From: an uncultured Cytophagales bacterium
Lineage (GTDB): Bacteria > Bacteroidota > Bacteroidia > Cytophagales > Thermoflexibacteraceae
NCBI GenBank assembly: GCA_938039675.1
Contig: CALHUI010000011.1
Location: forward strand, 62,001 to 126,000
DNA: 64,000 nucleotides
Direction of reading: 5' to 3'
The notes under the pieces were generated by a model, which saw only the letters and a list, made by a program, of their open reading frames with translations, was not told where the DNA came from and did no database searches. The translations under genes and the position numbers were made by a program. Positions 27,914 through 36,979 of the stretch are shown one piece after another; the first letter of the stretch is position 1, and every line of letters begins with the position of its first letter.

Positions 27914-28684
27914 TTATTGTTGTTTTTTTGTCAAGCCCAATTTTTGCTTAATAAATTCCCAGAACTCACTGCGGAGGCTGCTGTCTGTAATAATGCGCCA
28001 CATCATTTGGCCAACAGAGGGCTGCCGATTGCTTATTTGGGCAGGCATTATCGGCTGTGGCTTTTCGGGTTGAGACGAACGCCCGGGTTGGGTAACGTCT
28101 GCCTGCTGATTGGAAAACTTATCGGCACTTTCGGCAGGTTTGGGCGGGGTGTTTTTAAAAGAATAACCTAATTTCTTGGCAAGTTCATCAGCACGGATAA
28201 ATTTCTTTTGGGCTGCTTCCTTGTAGCCGAGCTTTTCTTCCAGCAAACCCAAATTGTTGAGACAAACCGCGTTGTCAGGGTCTAATTCAAGTGCCCGCTG
28301 ATAGTCGGCAATTGCGCCTTTGATATCGCCCATAGCATCTTTGATGAATGCACGACTGGCATATCGGTAGGGGTTTTCGGGTTCTAACTCCTGTGCACGG
28401 TTCATTGCGGCAAGCGATGCCTCTTTGTCGTCCTGATGGAACAGTAAAACAGCTTTTTCGCTGATAATGTGTGCGTTATCGGGTTCTATGGTCAGCGCGC
28501 GCTCGTAGTAGTGCATGGCAAGCTCGAAACGCTGCATCAGGAAGTGGTTGTAGCCAATGTGATACAGTGCCGGCACGTAATCACTTTTTTGCTGCAAGAT
28601 GGCTTCAAAAAGCTCAATAGCTGCTAAATGATTTCCGTTACGGCTTTGAATAATGCCGGCCTCCAATCGCTCGTGTAACTCCAT
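27914..28684 (-). CDS. TPR repeat protein
   Basis: The 256 residues contain four or five TPR units between about 5 and 175 (for example AMHYYERALTIEPDNAHIIS and AIADYQRALELDPDNAVCLN). A proline- and glutamine-rich linker (about 178-215) and a short helical C-terminal segment (MWRIITDSSLRSEFWEFIKQK) follow. There is no signal peptide, so it is cytosolic. It is probably a protein-interaction adaptor; no partner is evident. A -7 box TACCTTTG lies at 28736-28743 on the same strand. Confidence 0.8.
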   Translation of the reverse strand: MELHERLEAGIIQSRNGNHLAAIELFEAILQQKSDYVPALYHIGYNHFLMQRFELAMHYYERALTIEPDNAHIISEKAVLLFHQDDKEASLAAMNRAQELEPENPYRYASRAFIKDAMGDIKGAIADYQRALELDPDNAVCLNNLGLLEEKLGYKEAAQKKFIRADELAKKLGYSFKNTPPKPAESADKFSNQQADVTQPGRSSQPEKPQPIMPAQISNRQPSVGQMMWRIITDSSLRSEFWEFIKQKLGLTKKQQ

Positions 28685-28735
28685 ATCTGCTGACTTTTAT
28701 TGGAAAACGTTTTAACGCATATTTTGTTTGAAGCG

Positions 28736-28743
28736 CAAAGGTA
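28736..28743 (-). promoter_or_regulatory. Probable -7 box of the TPR gene
   Basis: On the minus strand, TACCTTTG matches TAnnTTTG about 52 bp before the TPR start codon. No TTG is seen at the expected -33 distance. Confidence 0.35.
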
Positions 28744-28828
28744 CGCAGATTCACTTATTTGTCGGATAAGGTTCGGCTACGGCTTGCGGTAGCAACCAAA
28801 AAAATAGGGGTTTGTTGCAAATAAAAGA

Positions 28829-28850
28829 GGCTGCCCTTTTCAGAGCAGCC
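28829..28850 (-). terminator. Terminator after rpsC
   Basis: A stem GGCTGC / GCAGCC with a 10-nt loop is followed on the minus strand by TCTTTTATTT, 26 bp beyond the rpsC stop. It ends the ribosomal cluster. Confidence 0.75.
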
Positions 28851-28875
28851 CTTTCGGAATATAATCAAACCTATA

Positions 28876-29661
28876 TTACTTGCGTTTTCCGCCACCGCGG
28901 TTGTTACCACCACGGCCGCGCTCGCGACCGCCGCGCTCATTACCGCTACGACGACGCTCACCGCCGCTGCGCTCTTCGCCGCCTTGGCTGCCTTCATTGC
29001 GTGCCAAAGTACCGGTAATAGGAGACAAGTCGGGACGACCGTAAACTTCGCCTTTGAATACCCATACTTTAATACCGATTTTGCCGTAAACGGTTAAAGC
29101 CTCGGTGACGGCGTAATCAATGTCGGCTCGTAGTGTATGCAGAGGTACGCGACCTTCTTTGTACTCTTCGGTACGTGCCATTTCAGCACCGCCCAAACGG
29201 CCTGACAAACGCACTTTGATACCTTGAGCACCTACACGCATGGCATCGCTAATAGCCTTTTTCATGGCACGGCGGAAGGAAATACGTGCTTCCAATTGCT
29301 GTGCAATGGTTTGACCAATCAAGCGTGCATCTATTTCAGGGCGCTTAATTTCGAAGATATTGATTTGAACATCCTTTTTGGTTAGTTTCTTCAATTCTTC
29401 TTTGATTTTGTCCACTTCAGCACCTTGCTTACCAATTACTACGCCCGGGCGGGCAGTGTTGATAGTAATAGTCAGGCGCTTCAATGTACGCTCAATGATA
29501 ATGCGTGAAATACCGCCTTTGGGGATACGGGCGTTCAGATATTTTCTGATTTGCTCGTCTTCAACCAGCTTTTCAGAGAAATCTTTGCCACCATACCAAT
29601 TAGAGTCCCATCCTTTGATGATACCTAATCTAAGACCTATAGGATTAACTTTTTGTCCCAT
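28876..29661 (-). CDS. rpsC: 30S ribosomal protein S3 with RGG-rich C-terminal tail
   Basis: The first ~215 residues are a normal S3: [14 protein letters not shown] start, a KH domain with the GxxG-type loop [13 protein letters not shown], and the C-terminal domain ending [15 protein letters not shown]. The remaining ~45 residues are almost only Gly, Arg, Glu, Asn and Ser, with repeated RGG/GGR units ending GGGKRK. Such a tail is likely disordered and RNA-binding. S3 sits at the mRNA entry channel, so the tail would lie there. In this cluster rpsC is last and a terminator follows; rplP, which usually comes next, is missing. Confidence 0.95.
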   Translation of the reverse strand: MGQKVNPIGLRLGIIKGWDSNWYGGKDFSEKLVEDEQIRKYLNARIPKGGISRIIIERTLKRLTITINTARPGVVIGKQGAEVDKIKEELKKLTKKDVQINIFEIKRPEIDARLIGQTIAQQLEARISFRRAMKKAISDAMRVGAQGIKVRLSGRLGGAEMARTEEYKEGRVPLHTLRADIDYAVTEALTVYGKIGIKVWVFKGEVYGRPDLSPITGTLARNEGSQGGEERSGGERRRSGNERGGRERGRGGNNRGGGKRK

Positions 29662-29678
29662 TGATTTGAATCCCCCTT

Positions 29679-30071
29679 TTAAGCGTTAGTTTGAGTTTGT
29701 TCTTGTAAAGGCGCTGCCATGTTCATGCCCAGCATTTCATCTACTACGATGGTAACATGGTTAGAACGTTTGCGAACACGGTGTGCACGACCTTGCGGCG
29801 CAGGACGGAGACGCTTCAACATTTTGCCTTCGTTCACAAAAATTGTCTTCACGTATAGGTTGGCATCCTCGATTCTCTTATCAGGATTTTTTTGCTCCCA
29901 ATTGGCAATAGCTGACAACAGGAGTTTCTCAAGTTTAGCAGCACCGGAACGTGCTTCATACTTCAATATACTGAGTGCCCGACTTACCTTCTGACCTCTT
30001 ATCATATCGGCAACCATACGCATCTTGCGCGGCGAGGTGGGGCAGTTGTTCAATTTTGCGATAGCTTCCAT
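29679..30071 (-). CDS. rplV: 50S ribosomal protein L22
   Basis: The start at 30071 ([20 protein letters not shown]) gives 130 residues; the longer frame upstream overlaps rpsS. Hallmarks are [14 protein letters not shown], the loop region of the exit tunnel, and the end block [21 protein letters not shown]. It begins one base after the rpsS stop and lies 17 bp before rpsC. Confidence 0.97.
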   Translation of the reverse strand: MEAIAKLNNCPTSPRKMRMVADMIRGQKVSRALSILKYEARSGAAKLEKLLLSAIANWEQKNPDKRIEDANLYVKTIFVNEGKMLKRLRPAPQGRAHRVRKRSNHVTIVVDEMLGMNMAAPLQEQTQTNA

Positions 30072-30072
30072 C

Positions 30073-30351
30073 TTACCTTTTGCCTTTGTCTTTTTTGGCT
30101 GTGTGTCCTTTGAAGGTGCGTGAAGGGGCAAACTCTCCGAGTTTATGACCTACCATGTTATCTGTTATGTAAACAGGAATGAACTTATTGCCATTGTGTA
30201 CGGCAAAAGTATGTCCGATAAAATCGGGGGAAATCATTGAGCGGCGAGACCATGTTTTGATTACCGCTTTTTTATTGGATGCATTCATGGCATCCACTTT
30301 TTTGGCCAGGTTATGGTCTATATATGGCCCTTTCTTAAGCGAACGTCCCAT
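30073..30351 (-). CDS. rpsS: 30S ribosomal protein S19
   Basis: The 92-residue protein has the family features [40 protein letters not shown] and [14 protein letters not shown]. It is part of the head of the small subunit. It lies 2 bp after rplB and 1 bp before rplV. Confidence 0.98.
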   Translation of the reverse strand: MGRSLKKGPYIDHNLAKKVDAMNASNKKAVIKTWSRRSMISPDFIGHTFAVHNGNKFIPVYITDNMVGHKLGEFAPSRTFKGHTAKKDKGKR

Positions 30352-30353
30352 AA

Positions 30354-31178
30354 TTATTTCTTCCTCCTGCTAATAATAAAACGATTTGAGTACTTCTTAG
30401 GCGCGCGTGTCTTCTTGCCTTTCGCATACAAGCCCTTGCGTGAGCGTGGATGACCGCCTGAAGCACGTCCTTCACCACCACCCATTGGGTGATCTACGGG
30501 GTTCATCGCCACACCACGGGTGCGCGGACGGATGCCTTTCCAACGATTACGACCTGCTTTGCCTACGCTTTCGTTCATATGGTCGCTGTTAGAAACAGTA
30601 CCTACGGTAGCGAAGCAAGTGGTCAGTATCAAGCGGGTTTCGCCTGAAGGCATACGCAAAGATGCGTATTTGCCGTCGCGTCCGAGCAACTGTGCATAAG
30701 AACCCGCACTGCGGGCAATGTTACCGCCTGCGCCGGGCTTCAGCTCGATGTTGTGAACGATAGTACCTACCGGAATAGATGCAAGAGGAAGGGCATTGCC
30801 CAATTCAGGAGCAACGTTAGCACCTGACATAACGGTTTGGCCAACTTTAATTCCTTCCGGAGCAATGATGTAACGTTTTTCACCGTCTTCGTATTTCAGA
30901 AGAGCGATGCGTGCCGTACGGTTTGGATCGTACTCAATAGCCTCTACGATTGCAGGCACGTTGTGCTTGTCCCGCTTGAAATCAATGAGGCGATACTTGC
31001 GCTTATGACCTCCGCCAATGTAGCGCATGGTCATCTTACCGGTATTGTTTCGTCCGCCTGTTTTTTTCAGAGGTACAGTCAACGACTTTTCAGGCGTTGA
31101 TTTTGTAATCTCACTGAAAGTAGGCGCAATGCGAAAACGAGTACCCGGCGTTACTGGTCTCAGTTTTTTTACTGCCAT
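30354..31178 (-). CDS. rplB: 50S ribosomal protein L2
   Basis: The 274 residues show the complete L2: [21 protein letters not shown], the SH3-like and OB domains, and the peptidyl-transferase region [18 protein letters not shown] with its conserved His. It is first in this cluster. The usual upstream partners rpsJ, rplC, rplD and rplW are replaced by a promoter and a divergent gene. Confidence 0.98.
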   Translation of the reverse strand: MAVKKLRPVTPGTRFRIAPTFSEITKSTPEKSLTVPLKKTGGRNNTGKMTMRYIGGGHKRKYRLIDFKRDKHNVPAIVEAIEYDPNRTARIALLKYEDGEKRYIIAPEGIKVGQTVMSGANVAPELGNALPLASIPVGTIVHNIELKPGAGGNIARSAGSYAQLLGRDGKYASLRMPSGETRLILTTCFATVGTVSNSDHMNESVGKAGRNRWKGIRPRTRGVAMNPVDHPMGGGEGRASGGHPRSRKGLYAKGKKTRAPKKYSNRFIISRRKK

Positions 31179-31250
31179 ACGATTTTAGTATTTAGCCCCC
31201 TCAAGGAGCAACGGTTTACTACTTTACACCGCGTTTTAAAAATTAGGCTG

Positions 31251-31280
31251 CAAAGTTATACAAAACCCATTATCTTACAA
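31251..31280 (-). promoter_or_regulatory. Promoter of the rplB-rpsS-rplV-rpsC operon
   Basis: On the minus strand a TTG (31278-31280) is followed after exactly 19 nt by TAACTTTG (31251-31258), the Bacteroidota -33/-7 arrangement. It lies about 73 bp before the rplB ATG. Its presence shows rplB is the first gene of its own transcript here. Confidence 0.7.
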
Positions 31281-31338
31281 TACTTTGCGAAGTTATTTCG
31301 CAATTTTACTTCTACAACTGCCCAATCCTTTTGCCGAT

Positions 31339-32460
31339 ATGACTTTGTCATTACTCTTCGAAAGCGTATATAAGCATATGACAGCCTATACTACACATCC
31401 TTTTTCGGGGATGGGTTCGGCTATTTTTAACGATTTGCAAGCCTTGCCGGACTGGCAGTCTATTGATATTGCTTTTTTTACTGTCGGGTGGGAGGCTTCT
31501 GCCGATGACCCCTTTCGCAAGGCTTTTTATAACCTGCGCCAAAGCAATAAAACCTACCGATTAGCCGATTTGGGTTGCCTGAAAGCAGGCATTGATGCTA
31601 TCGAAACGCGCTTGCGTTTGCAGGATGTTTGCGAATTTTTGATGCAAAAACGGATAACGCCCTGCATCATAGGCCATGCGCATGAGTTGGACTTAGGGCA
31701 ATTTATGGCCTACCAATCGGCAGGGCAATTGGTGTATGTGCTGCAAATAGACCAGAAACTGGATTTGCAAATTCACGGCGATAAGCCCGACCACTTAAAT
31801 GAAATCATCACCTGTCAGCCTAATTTCCTATTAGGTGCAGGGCTGCTCGGCTATCAGCAATACATCAATGATACGGCACATTTAGAACTTTGGCAGCGGC
31901 TTGGCTTTGACCTGATGAGTCTTGGCAGAATGCGCGACCATATGAAAGAGGCAGAACCGCTTATCAGAACAGCGAATATGGTAAGTTTTGATGTGTGCGC
32001 ACTAAAGCCTTTTTTCTTCCCGCCACACCAGCCGGTACCGTTCGGACTGACCACGGAAGAGGCTTGCCAAATAGCATGGTATGCGGGCAAAAGCGAGCAT
32101 CTTTCATCGTTCGGGCTATATGGCTATCAACCGCAACATGACCCCTACGGACTGATGGCATCGCTGCTGGCAACCATGTTGTGGTATTTTATTGAAGGCT
32201 ATGACAAAGAAAGCAAACAGCCCGATTTTTCAGGCATTGAGTTTATCAAATATGTAGTGCCCATCGGAACGGCTTACAGTTTGGTGTTTTACAAACACGC
32301 ACAAAGCGATAAATGGTGGCTTGAGTTGCCGCATGAGGAATCGGCACTGCTTAATTTCGGCAAACCGCGAGCTATTCCGTGCAGCTATACGGACTATTTT
32401 ACTGCCTGCAACGGCGTTCCGCCTGACTGCTGGGTAAGGCTCTCGGCGCGTTTGAACTAA
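31339..32460 (+). CDS. Ureohydrolase (arginase/formimidoylglutamase) fold protein with altered metal ligands
   Basis: The ATG at 31339 (MTLSLLFESVYKH) gives 373 residues; an in-frame ATG at 31285 is also possible. The arginase-superfamily layout is visible, but ligand motifs deviate. GGDHS is GHAHE (the His is kept). DAHxD is DQKLD (His to Lys). SxDxD is SFDVC (second Asp to Cys). The later FGLTTEEA block is retained. Two of the six usual manganese ligands are thus replaced, so normal hydrolase activity is doubtful. Similar divergent 'formimidoylglutamase' proteins are common in Bacteroidota; their role is unclear. It is divergent from rplB. Confidence 0.75.
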   Translation: MTLSLLFESVYKHMTAYTTHPFSGMGSAIFNDLQALPDWQSIDIAFFTVGWEASADDPFRKAFYNLRQSNKTYRLADLGCLKAGIDAIETRLRLQDVCEFLMQKRITPCIIGHAHELDLGQFMAYQSAGQLVYVLQIDQKLDLQIHGDKPDHLNEIITCQPNFLLGAGLLGYQQYINDTAHLELWQRLGFDLMSLGRMRDHMKEAEPLIRTANMVSFDVCALKPFFFPPHQPVPFGLTTEEACQIAWYAGKSEHLSSFGLYGYQPQHDPYGLMASLLATMLWYFIEGYDKESKQPDFSGIEFIKYVVPIGTAYSLVFYKHAQSDKWWLELPHEESALLNFGKPRAIPCSYTDYFTACNGVPPDCWVRLSARLN

Positions 32461-33131
32461 TTTTGAGCGGTGGTTATGCGCAATATCATAAATCCGTGCA
32501 TGGTAGCTATTTCGCTGTAGCACCGGAAAGAGTTATTTTTAGTAAAAACGATAAGCAGGTGGCTGTCGGCAAAGTAATAGGCTTTGTCTATTTTATAGTT
32601 GAAGTACAATCCATCGGGCGAGGCGTACAGCATCTTGCATGTACCATTGCCGCTAATCACAGGCAAGTCTATGCCGTGCTCGAGCATTCCCTGATTCCAA
32701 TGACGGGCACATTGGGAATTGAACTGTTGGCGATACATATTTTCCAGCGCTTCGTTGCGATTAGGAGTGCGCAATCTGACTCCTAATGTGGGTATAGAAA
32801 GTGTGCCGTTGGCAGGCAGTATCTCTAACGGCGTTTCATGGTCTATCAATTGTTTAAGCGGCTGCTCTAATATCAGCCACTTATCAAAATCTTTTAATGT
32901 AGTTTTTCGGGCGACAGCCTCGGGTAGCTCTACATCTATCTGTATCAGATTAGACTGATTACATTCGCCATAAATGTTTTCCGCAATCCAAAAAACATTC
33001 CGGTCTGCCTCTTTAAAAAGCAGGCGGTAGGACTGTTCGCACTGGTTGGAAATTACGGAAGGAGCAGGTGTAGAGAAGACTGACACAAGATATAGCCATA
33101 CGACCCATGTGCCAGAAATAGTATTTATCAT
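32457..33131 (-). CDS. Secreted protein of unknown function
   Basis: With the start at 33131 the protein has 224 residues and a signal-like N-terminus (MINTISGTWVVWLYLVSVFS). The mature part has four or five cysteines (SNQCEQSYR, YGECNQSN, SQCARHW, GNGTCKML), suggesting disulfides in the periplasm or outside. I recognise no family. Its 3' end overlaps the convergent ureohydrolase-like gene by 4 bp. Confidence 0.6.
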   Translation of the reverse strand: MINTISGTWVVWLYLVSVFSTPAPSVISNQCEQSYRLLFKEADRNVFWIAENIYGECNQSNLIQIDVELPEAVARKTTLKDFDKWLILEQPLKQLIDHETPLEILPANGTLSIPTLGVRLRTPNRNEALENMYRQQFNSQCARHWNQGMLEHGIDLPVISGNGTCKMLYASPDGLYFNYKIDKAYYFADSHLLIVFTKNNSFRCYSEIATMHGFMILRITTAQN

Positions 33132-33231
33132 ATGACTAATAGATTTAAATAAAGAGGTAAACTTTTGCAAGATAGATATCCCGCAACAAAGTTGCAACTC
33201 CTGCTTGCGTTACAACTTTGTTAGATAATGA

Positions 33232-33948
33232 CTAAAAAGCAAGCATATCTTTCATTCCGAATATGCCTTTTTTGCCAACTATCCATTCAGCGGCTTGCAG
33301 TGCTCCTCGGGCAAAACCTTCGCGGCTGTGAGCCGTGTGTGTAATTTCTATGCTATCAATCGGCGAGTCGTAGCGGATGGTGTGCGTGCCGGGCACATGC
33401 GGCTCGCGAATGGCTGTAATCGGCAGTTGGTTATCGCTTGCTTGCGGCTCCAATCCCCAGCCCTGCAATTGCTTGTAAGCGGCTAAAATGCCTTCTGCCA
33501 GTGTAATAGCCGTCCCGCTCGGCGCATCCTTTTTTTCTGTATGGTGAATTTCAGTGATGGAGGGTTGATACTCCTGATGCGTAACCATCCACTGCGCCAG
33601 CAGGCGATTGAGTTCAAAGAAAATATTGACTCCGATGCTGTAGTTAGAGGCATAAAACAAAGCACCGTTTGCCTCGCGAAAGCGTCGGCTCATCTCCTCA
33701 AAATGAGCCAACCAGCCTGTTGTTCCGCAGACAACGGGCAGTTGATTGTGCAGGCAGAACTCCAGATTGGCAACCGCCGATTCGGGATTGGTAAATTCAA
33801 TGGCAACATCCGTATCACCGGGGCGGTAGCTGTCCAACTCGTGGCGATTTTCTATCGTGATTCGGTGGGTGATGGTATATCCTTTTTTTTCAGCTATGGC
33901 TTCGATGGTTTTACCCATTTTGCCGTAGCCCAATAACATAATTTTCAT
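33232..33948 (-). CDS. dapB: 4-hydroxy-tetrahydrodipicolinate reductase
   Basis: DapB performs the NAD(P)H-dependent reduction in the lysine/meso-diaminopimelate pathway. The 238-residue protein has the N-terminal dinucleotide motif GYGKMGKTIEA and the active-site block EIHHTEKKDAPSGTA with its His and Lys. It is a little shorter than the E. coli enzyme but typical for Bacteroidota. No other dap gene is adjacent. Confidence 0.95.
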   Translation of the reverse strand: MKIMLLGYGKMGKTIEAIAEKKGYTITHRITIENRHELDSYRPGDTDVAIEFTNPESAVANLEFCLHNQLPVVCGTTGWLAHFEEMSRRFREANGALFYASNYSIGVNIFFELNRLLAQWMVTHQEYQPSITEIHHTEKKDAPSGTAITLAEGILAAYKQLQGWGLEPQASDNQLPITAIREPHVPGTHTIRYDSPIDSIEITHTAHSREGFARGALQAAEWIVGKKGIFGMKDMLAF

Positions 33949-33964
33949 GAGGCAATAAAATAAT

Positions 33965-33991
33965 GCCTGTAAAATTAGCTGATTTTACGGC
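33965..33991. repeat. Small hairpin upstream of dapB
   Basis: GCC-(T)-GTAAAAT, 6-nt loop, ATTTTAC-GGC forms a 10-bp stem with one bulged base in the gap between dapB and the frameshifted lipoprotein gene. No U-run follows, so it may be an operator or a leader structure. Confidence 0.3.
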
Positions 33992-34133
33992 TGAAATTTC
34001 ATTTCGGCTGCCAACAAGTGTAAATTGCAGTGCATTTTTAGAAATCCAAAGACAAGGGCAGATGTTTTGAAAGCCGCTTCTTTGCCTTCCTGCCAAGGTG
34101 TGTTTGTGTTACCGTATTTTTATCCACAACACC

Positions 34134-35053
34134 ATGAAAAAGCTCACTAAACTATCGTACCTCCTTGTGGCAACCGTCGTACTGCTCGCCTCCAATTGCA
34201 AGAAAGAAGATCCGCCTCCGGCACCTACGGCTTCATTTACATTTAGCCCTACCAGCCCCGAAGAAGGTGAAGAAGTTGCTTTCACAGCAACCACAACCAA
34301 TACAACATCCGTTACTTGGTCGTTTGGCAGCCCTGCCATCCCCAATAGCACACAAAACAATCCGCGGGTAACATATGCTGCTGCGGGCACTTACACGGTT
34401 ATGCTCACGGCACGAGGTCCGGGCGGAGAGGTGCAGGCGGCGGCACGGGCACCTTCACCTACGAATACACCACCATCAGCGGCAACCGATTGCTTTCCCG
34501 CTTTGTTACGACCATTGGTGCAGGCGGTTTCAACACAACCACTACCACCACCCTAACATACGACAGCCGCGGACGAGATACGCGCAGCTCAACCACCGTT
34601 CAGAATCCGTTTGCTTCTACCACAACCGTTGTAGATATGGAGTATAACGATTGTCGCAAAACACGAGAAGTAACTTCTACCAATGGCGCAGTTACGGGTT
34701 CCACCACGTTCCAGTATGATGCACAAGGCAGAATTATCCGTGTTACATCATTTAATGCTGCCAACGAACAAACCGGCTACAGCCTGTATGAAAACTTCAA
34801 CGCACAAGGGCAGCCGCAAACCGAAAGGCAGTTTGAAGGCAGCGGTGCAGGCACTTTGAATGCTACCGTTACTACGACCTACACCAACTGCCAGCCTACA
34901 CGCATTATCGCACGGAACGCAGCAGGCGTAATCGTTTCAGACCTCACCAATACATTGGACAGTCGCAATCTGATTATCCGCACCGTAACAACTTCCACAA
35001 CGGCAGGTATCAGTTCTACCGCCACACAGGAAATCACTTACGAGTGCCGGTAA
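34134..35053 (+). pseudogene. PKD/YD-repeat lipoprotein gene with a frameshift
   Basis: The start at 34134 encodes a lipoprotein signal (MKKLTKLSYLLVATVVLLASNC, lipobox Cys) followed by a PKD domain (FTFSPTSPEEGEEVAFTA ... VTYAAAGTYTVMLTARGPGG). Near 34435, in a GC-rich GGCGGCGGCACGG run, the frame stops making sense. The sequence continues in a different frame with FTYEYTTISGNRLLSRFVTT and YD/RHS-like units (LTYDSRGRDTR, FQYDAQGRIIRV) to 35053. The reading frame from the start ends at 34556. Either a frameshift broke one gene or a deletion fused two lipoprotein genes. Confidence 0.65.
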
Positions 35054-35075
35054 TTATGTGAATGGTAAGAATAAA

Positions 35076-35106
35076 CCGACGGCTCGTTAAGAATCGTCGG
35101 GTTTTG
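35076..35106 (+). terminator. Terminator after the frameshifted lipoprotein gene
   Basis: CCGACG / CGTCGG with a 13-nt loop is followed by GTTTT, 22 bp past the stop at 35053. Confidence 0.5.
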
Positions 35107-35164
35107 CATATAAGCTCAACTATTTGCCGTAAAAAAACGTTTACCAACTAACAACTTCATTGTC

Positions 35165-35383
35165 ATGCAAATCACAGGAAAAACTACTTATCAGAATATT
35201 GCCGTCGGGTGCTGGGGCATTATAGATGCACAGGGGCAAAAGTGGCGCATGGTCAATCCCCCCGCCGAACTGCAACACGACGGCTTACAGGTGCGTGTTG
35301 AAGCACATCCCGCACAGGAAACTGTTTCTATTTTCATGTGGGGCAAACCCATTCACATTACCGATTTCAGTATCTTAGGCTAA
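35165..35383 (+). CDS. Small protein of unknown function upstream of the membrane subtilase
   Basis: The 72-residue protein has alternating hydrophobic/polar segments that suggest a small beta-barrel (ITGKTTYQNIAVGCWGIIDA, QVRVEAHPAQETVSIFMWG). It has no signal or TM segment. Its stop lies 20 bp before the subtilase start in the same direction, so the two are probably cotranscribed. A regulator or inhibitor role is only a guess from position. Confidence 0.6.
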   Translation: MQITGKTTYQNIAVGCWGIIDAQGQKWRMVNPPAELQHDGLQVRVEAHPAQETVSIFMWGKPIHITDFSILG

Positions 35384-35403
35384 CTATTCACGCATCGTCA
35401 ATC

Positions 35404-36972
35404 ATGCTTTACACCATCGGATTTATCGCACTGCTGGCTTCTGCCGTTGTTTGGCTTTTTCTGAAAACAAAAAGCCTTGTTTCCGCCGATTTTTTTGGAA
35501 AAAGCTTCCGGGTTTCGCTGATTTTATACATTCTGGGTTTGTACTTTGAAGATACTGCACTGATTGTCAAGTTGTTTTTGATGTTTCCAATGGACGTTGC
35601 CATTTTCGTCAGCATCCTGCTACTATTCAATCGCTACGTTACGGGTTCTAAACTCTGGTTCAGTATTGTCGCGGCAATTTTGCTGGCTGTCAAATTTTTC
35701 TTTTTTGACATGGCTGCCGACGGCTTGGATTGGCTCAAAAGAAACAATCCGTTTACACAACAAACAAGCATCATGCAGTCTGCGCCGCCTCTTACGCTGG
35801 CAGGCAACGCCGAACTGCTGATTGACCTGAATACGAAGTTTACACCTTCGCAACTGTTTGCCAAAGCCAAAGCCTTGGGCGTTGTTTGCCGCCCCGCCTT
35901 CCCCAATATGGCACGCCCCGACGACACTTCCTTAGACGAATTTTATGTGGTTGATATTCCCGATGAGCGTTTGAACGAATGGCAAAACATTGCGCAAGCA
36001 TTCCAATCTGCGGGGCTGATAGACGGCTTTGAAGCCAACGAAGTGATGAAAATTGAATTGCCTGCTGCCTCGCCTGCCCGCAGCAAACAGCCGTCTTTCG
36101 GGCTGAACGACCCGGGTGTGGCGCAACTCTGGGGCTTCGGTGCCATGCAAATGCAAGAGTTATTTGACCTGCTGAAAGATATTCGTCCACAAAAAGTTGC
36201 CCGCATCGCAATTTTGGATACGGGTGTGGACGGCGCACATGAAGACCTGCAAGGCAATTTCCATTCTACCGACCGCAGCTACGACACCGACCCCGTCGGA
36301 CATGGCACACACTGTGCAGGCATTGCGGCAGCCATTAGCAACAACGGAAAAGGCATTGCCTCTTTTGCTCCTGACAACAATTTTGTGCGCGTAACTTCTA
36401 TTCGCGTACTGAACAGTTTCGGCGGCGGTACACAGCAGGACATCATCAAAGGCATCATAGAAGCTGCCGACAACGGCGCAGATGTGATTTCACTTTCGCT
36501 GGGCAGTCCTTCGTTTGACAGCGAGCAACGCGCTTACACCGAAGCCGTCCGATACGCACATCAGGCAGGTGCCATTGTGGTAGCCGCCGCAGGCAATGCC
36601 GATGAAGACGCTGCTAACTTTACCCCTGCCAATGTCAAGGGCGTAATTACGGTAGCCGCTTTAGACGAACGGTTGCGCAAAGCCGAATTTTCCAATCACG
36701 TGCGCAATATTTCCATGCCGATTGCAGCACCGGGCGTAAATATTTACTCCACCTTTCCGAAAAATGAATACAAATCGTTGAGCGGAACCTCTATGGCTAC
36801 TCCCTACGTGGCAGGTTTGCTCGGACTGATGAAATCCATCCGCCCCGAACTGACGGCAGAGGAAGCCTATCGGATTTTACAACAAAGTGCTGCCGACGTT
36901 ACCGATGCAAAAGATACAGGCAAACTGATTCAGCCGGGCAAGGCGGTAAGAACATTGATGAGCGAGCAGTAA
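35404..36972 (+). CDS. Membrane-anchored subtilisin-like (S8) serine protease
   Basis: The ATG at 35404 gives 522 residues. Residues 1-105 contain about three TM helices, an unusual anchor for S8. A prodomain-like region follows (about 135-220, FYVVDIPDERLNEWQNIAQA). The catalytic domain has D272 (AILDTGVDG), H300 (GHGTHCAG) and S463 (GTSMATPYVAG), with the oxyanion Asn in AAGNADED. All catalytic residues are intact. The topology should place the protease on one side of the inner membrane. There is no T9SS tail, unlike the S8 protein at 54.4-56 kb. Confidence 0.9.
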   Translation: MLYTIGFIALLASAVVWLFLKTKSLVSADFFGKSFRVSLILYILGLYFEDTALIVKLFLMFPMDVAIFVSILLLFNRYVTGSKLWFSIVAAILLAVKFFFFDMAADGLDWLKRNNPFTQQTSIMQSAPPLTLAGNAELLIDLNTKFTPSQLFAKAKALGVVCRPAFPNMARPDDTSLDEFYVVDIPDERLNEWQNIAQAFQSAGLIDGFEANEVMKIELPAASPARSKQPSFGLNDPGVAQLWGFGAMQMQELFDLLKDIRPQKVARIAILDTGVDGAHEDLQGNFHSTDRSYDTDPVGHGTHCAGIAAAISNNGKGIASFAPDNNFVRVTSIRVLNSFGGGTQQDIIKGIIEAADNGADVISLSLGSPSFDSEQRAYTEAVRYAHQAGAIVVAAAGNADEDAANFTPANVKGVITVAALDERLRKAEFSNHVRNISMPIAAPGVNIYSTFPKNEYKSLSGTSMATPYVAGLLGLMKSIRPELTAEEAYRILQQSAADVTDAKDTGKLIQPGKAVRTLMSEQ

Positions 36973-36979
36973 GAGCGCT

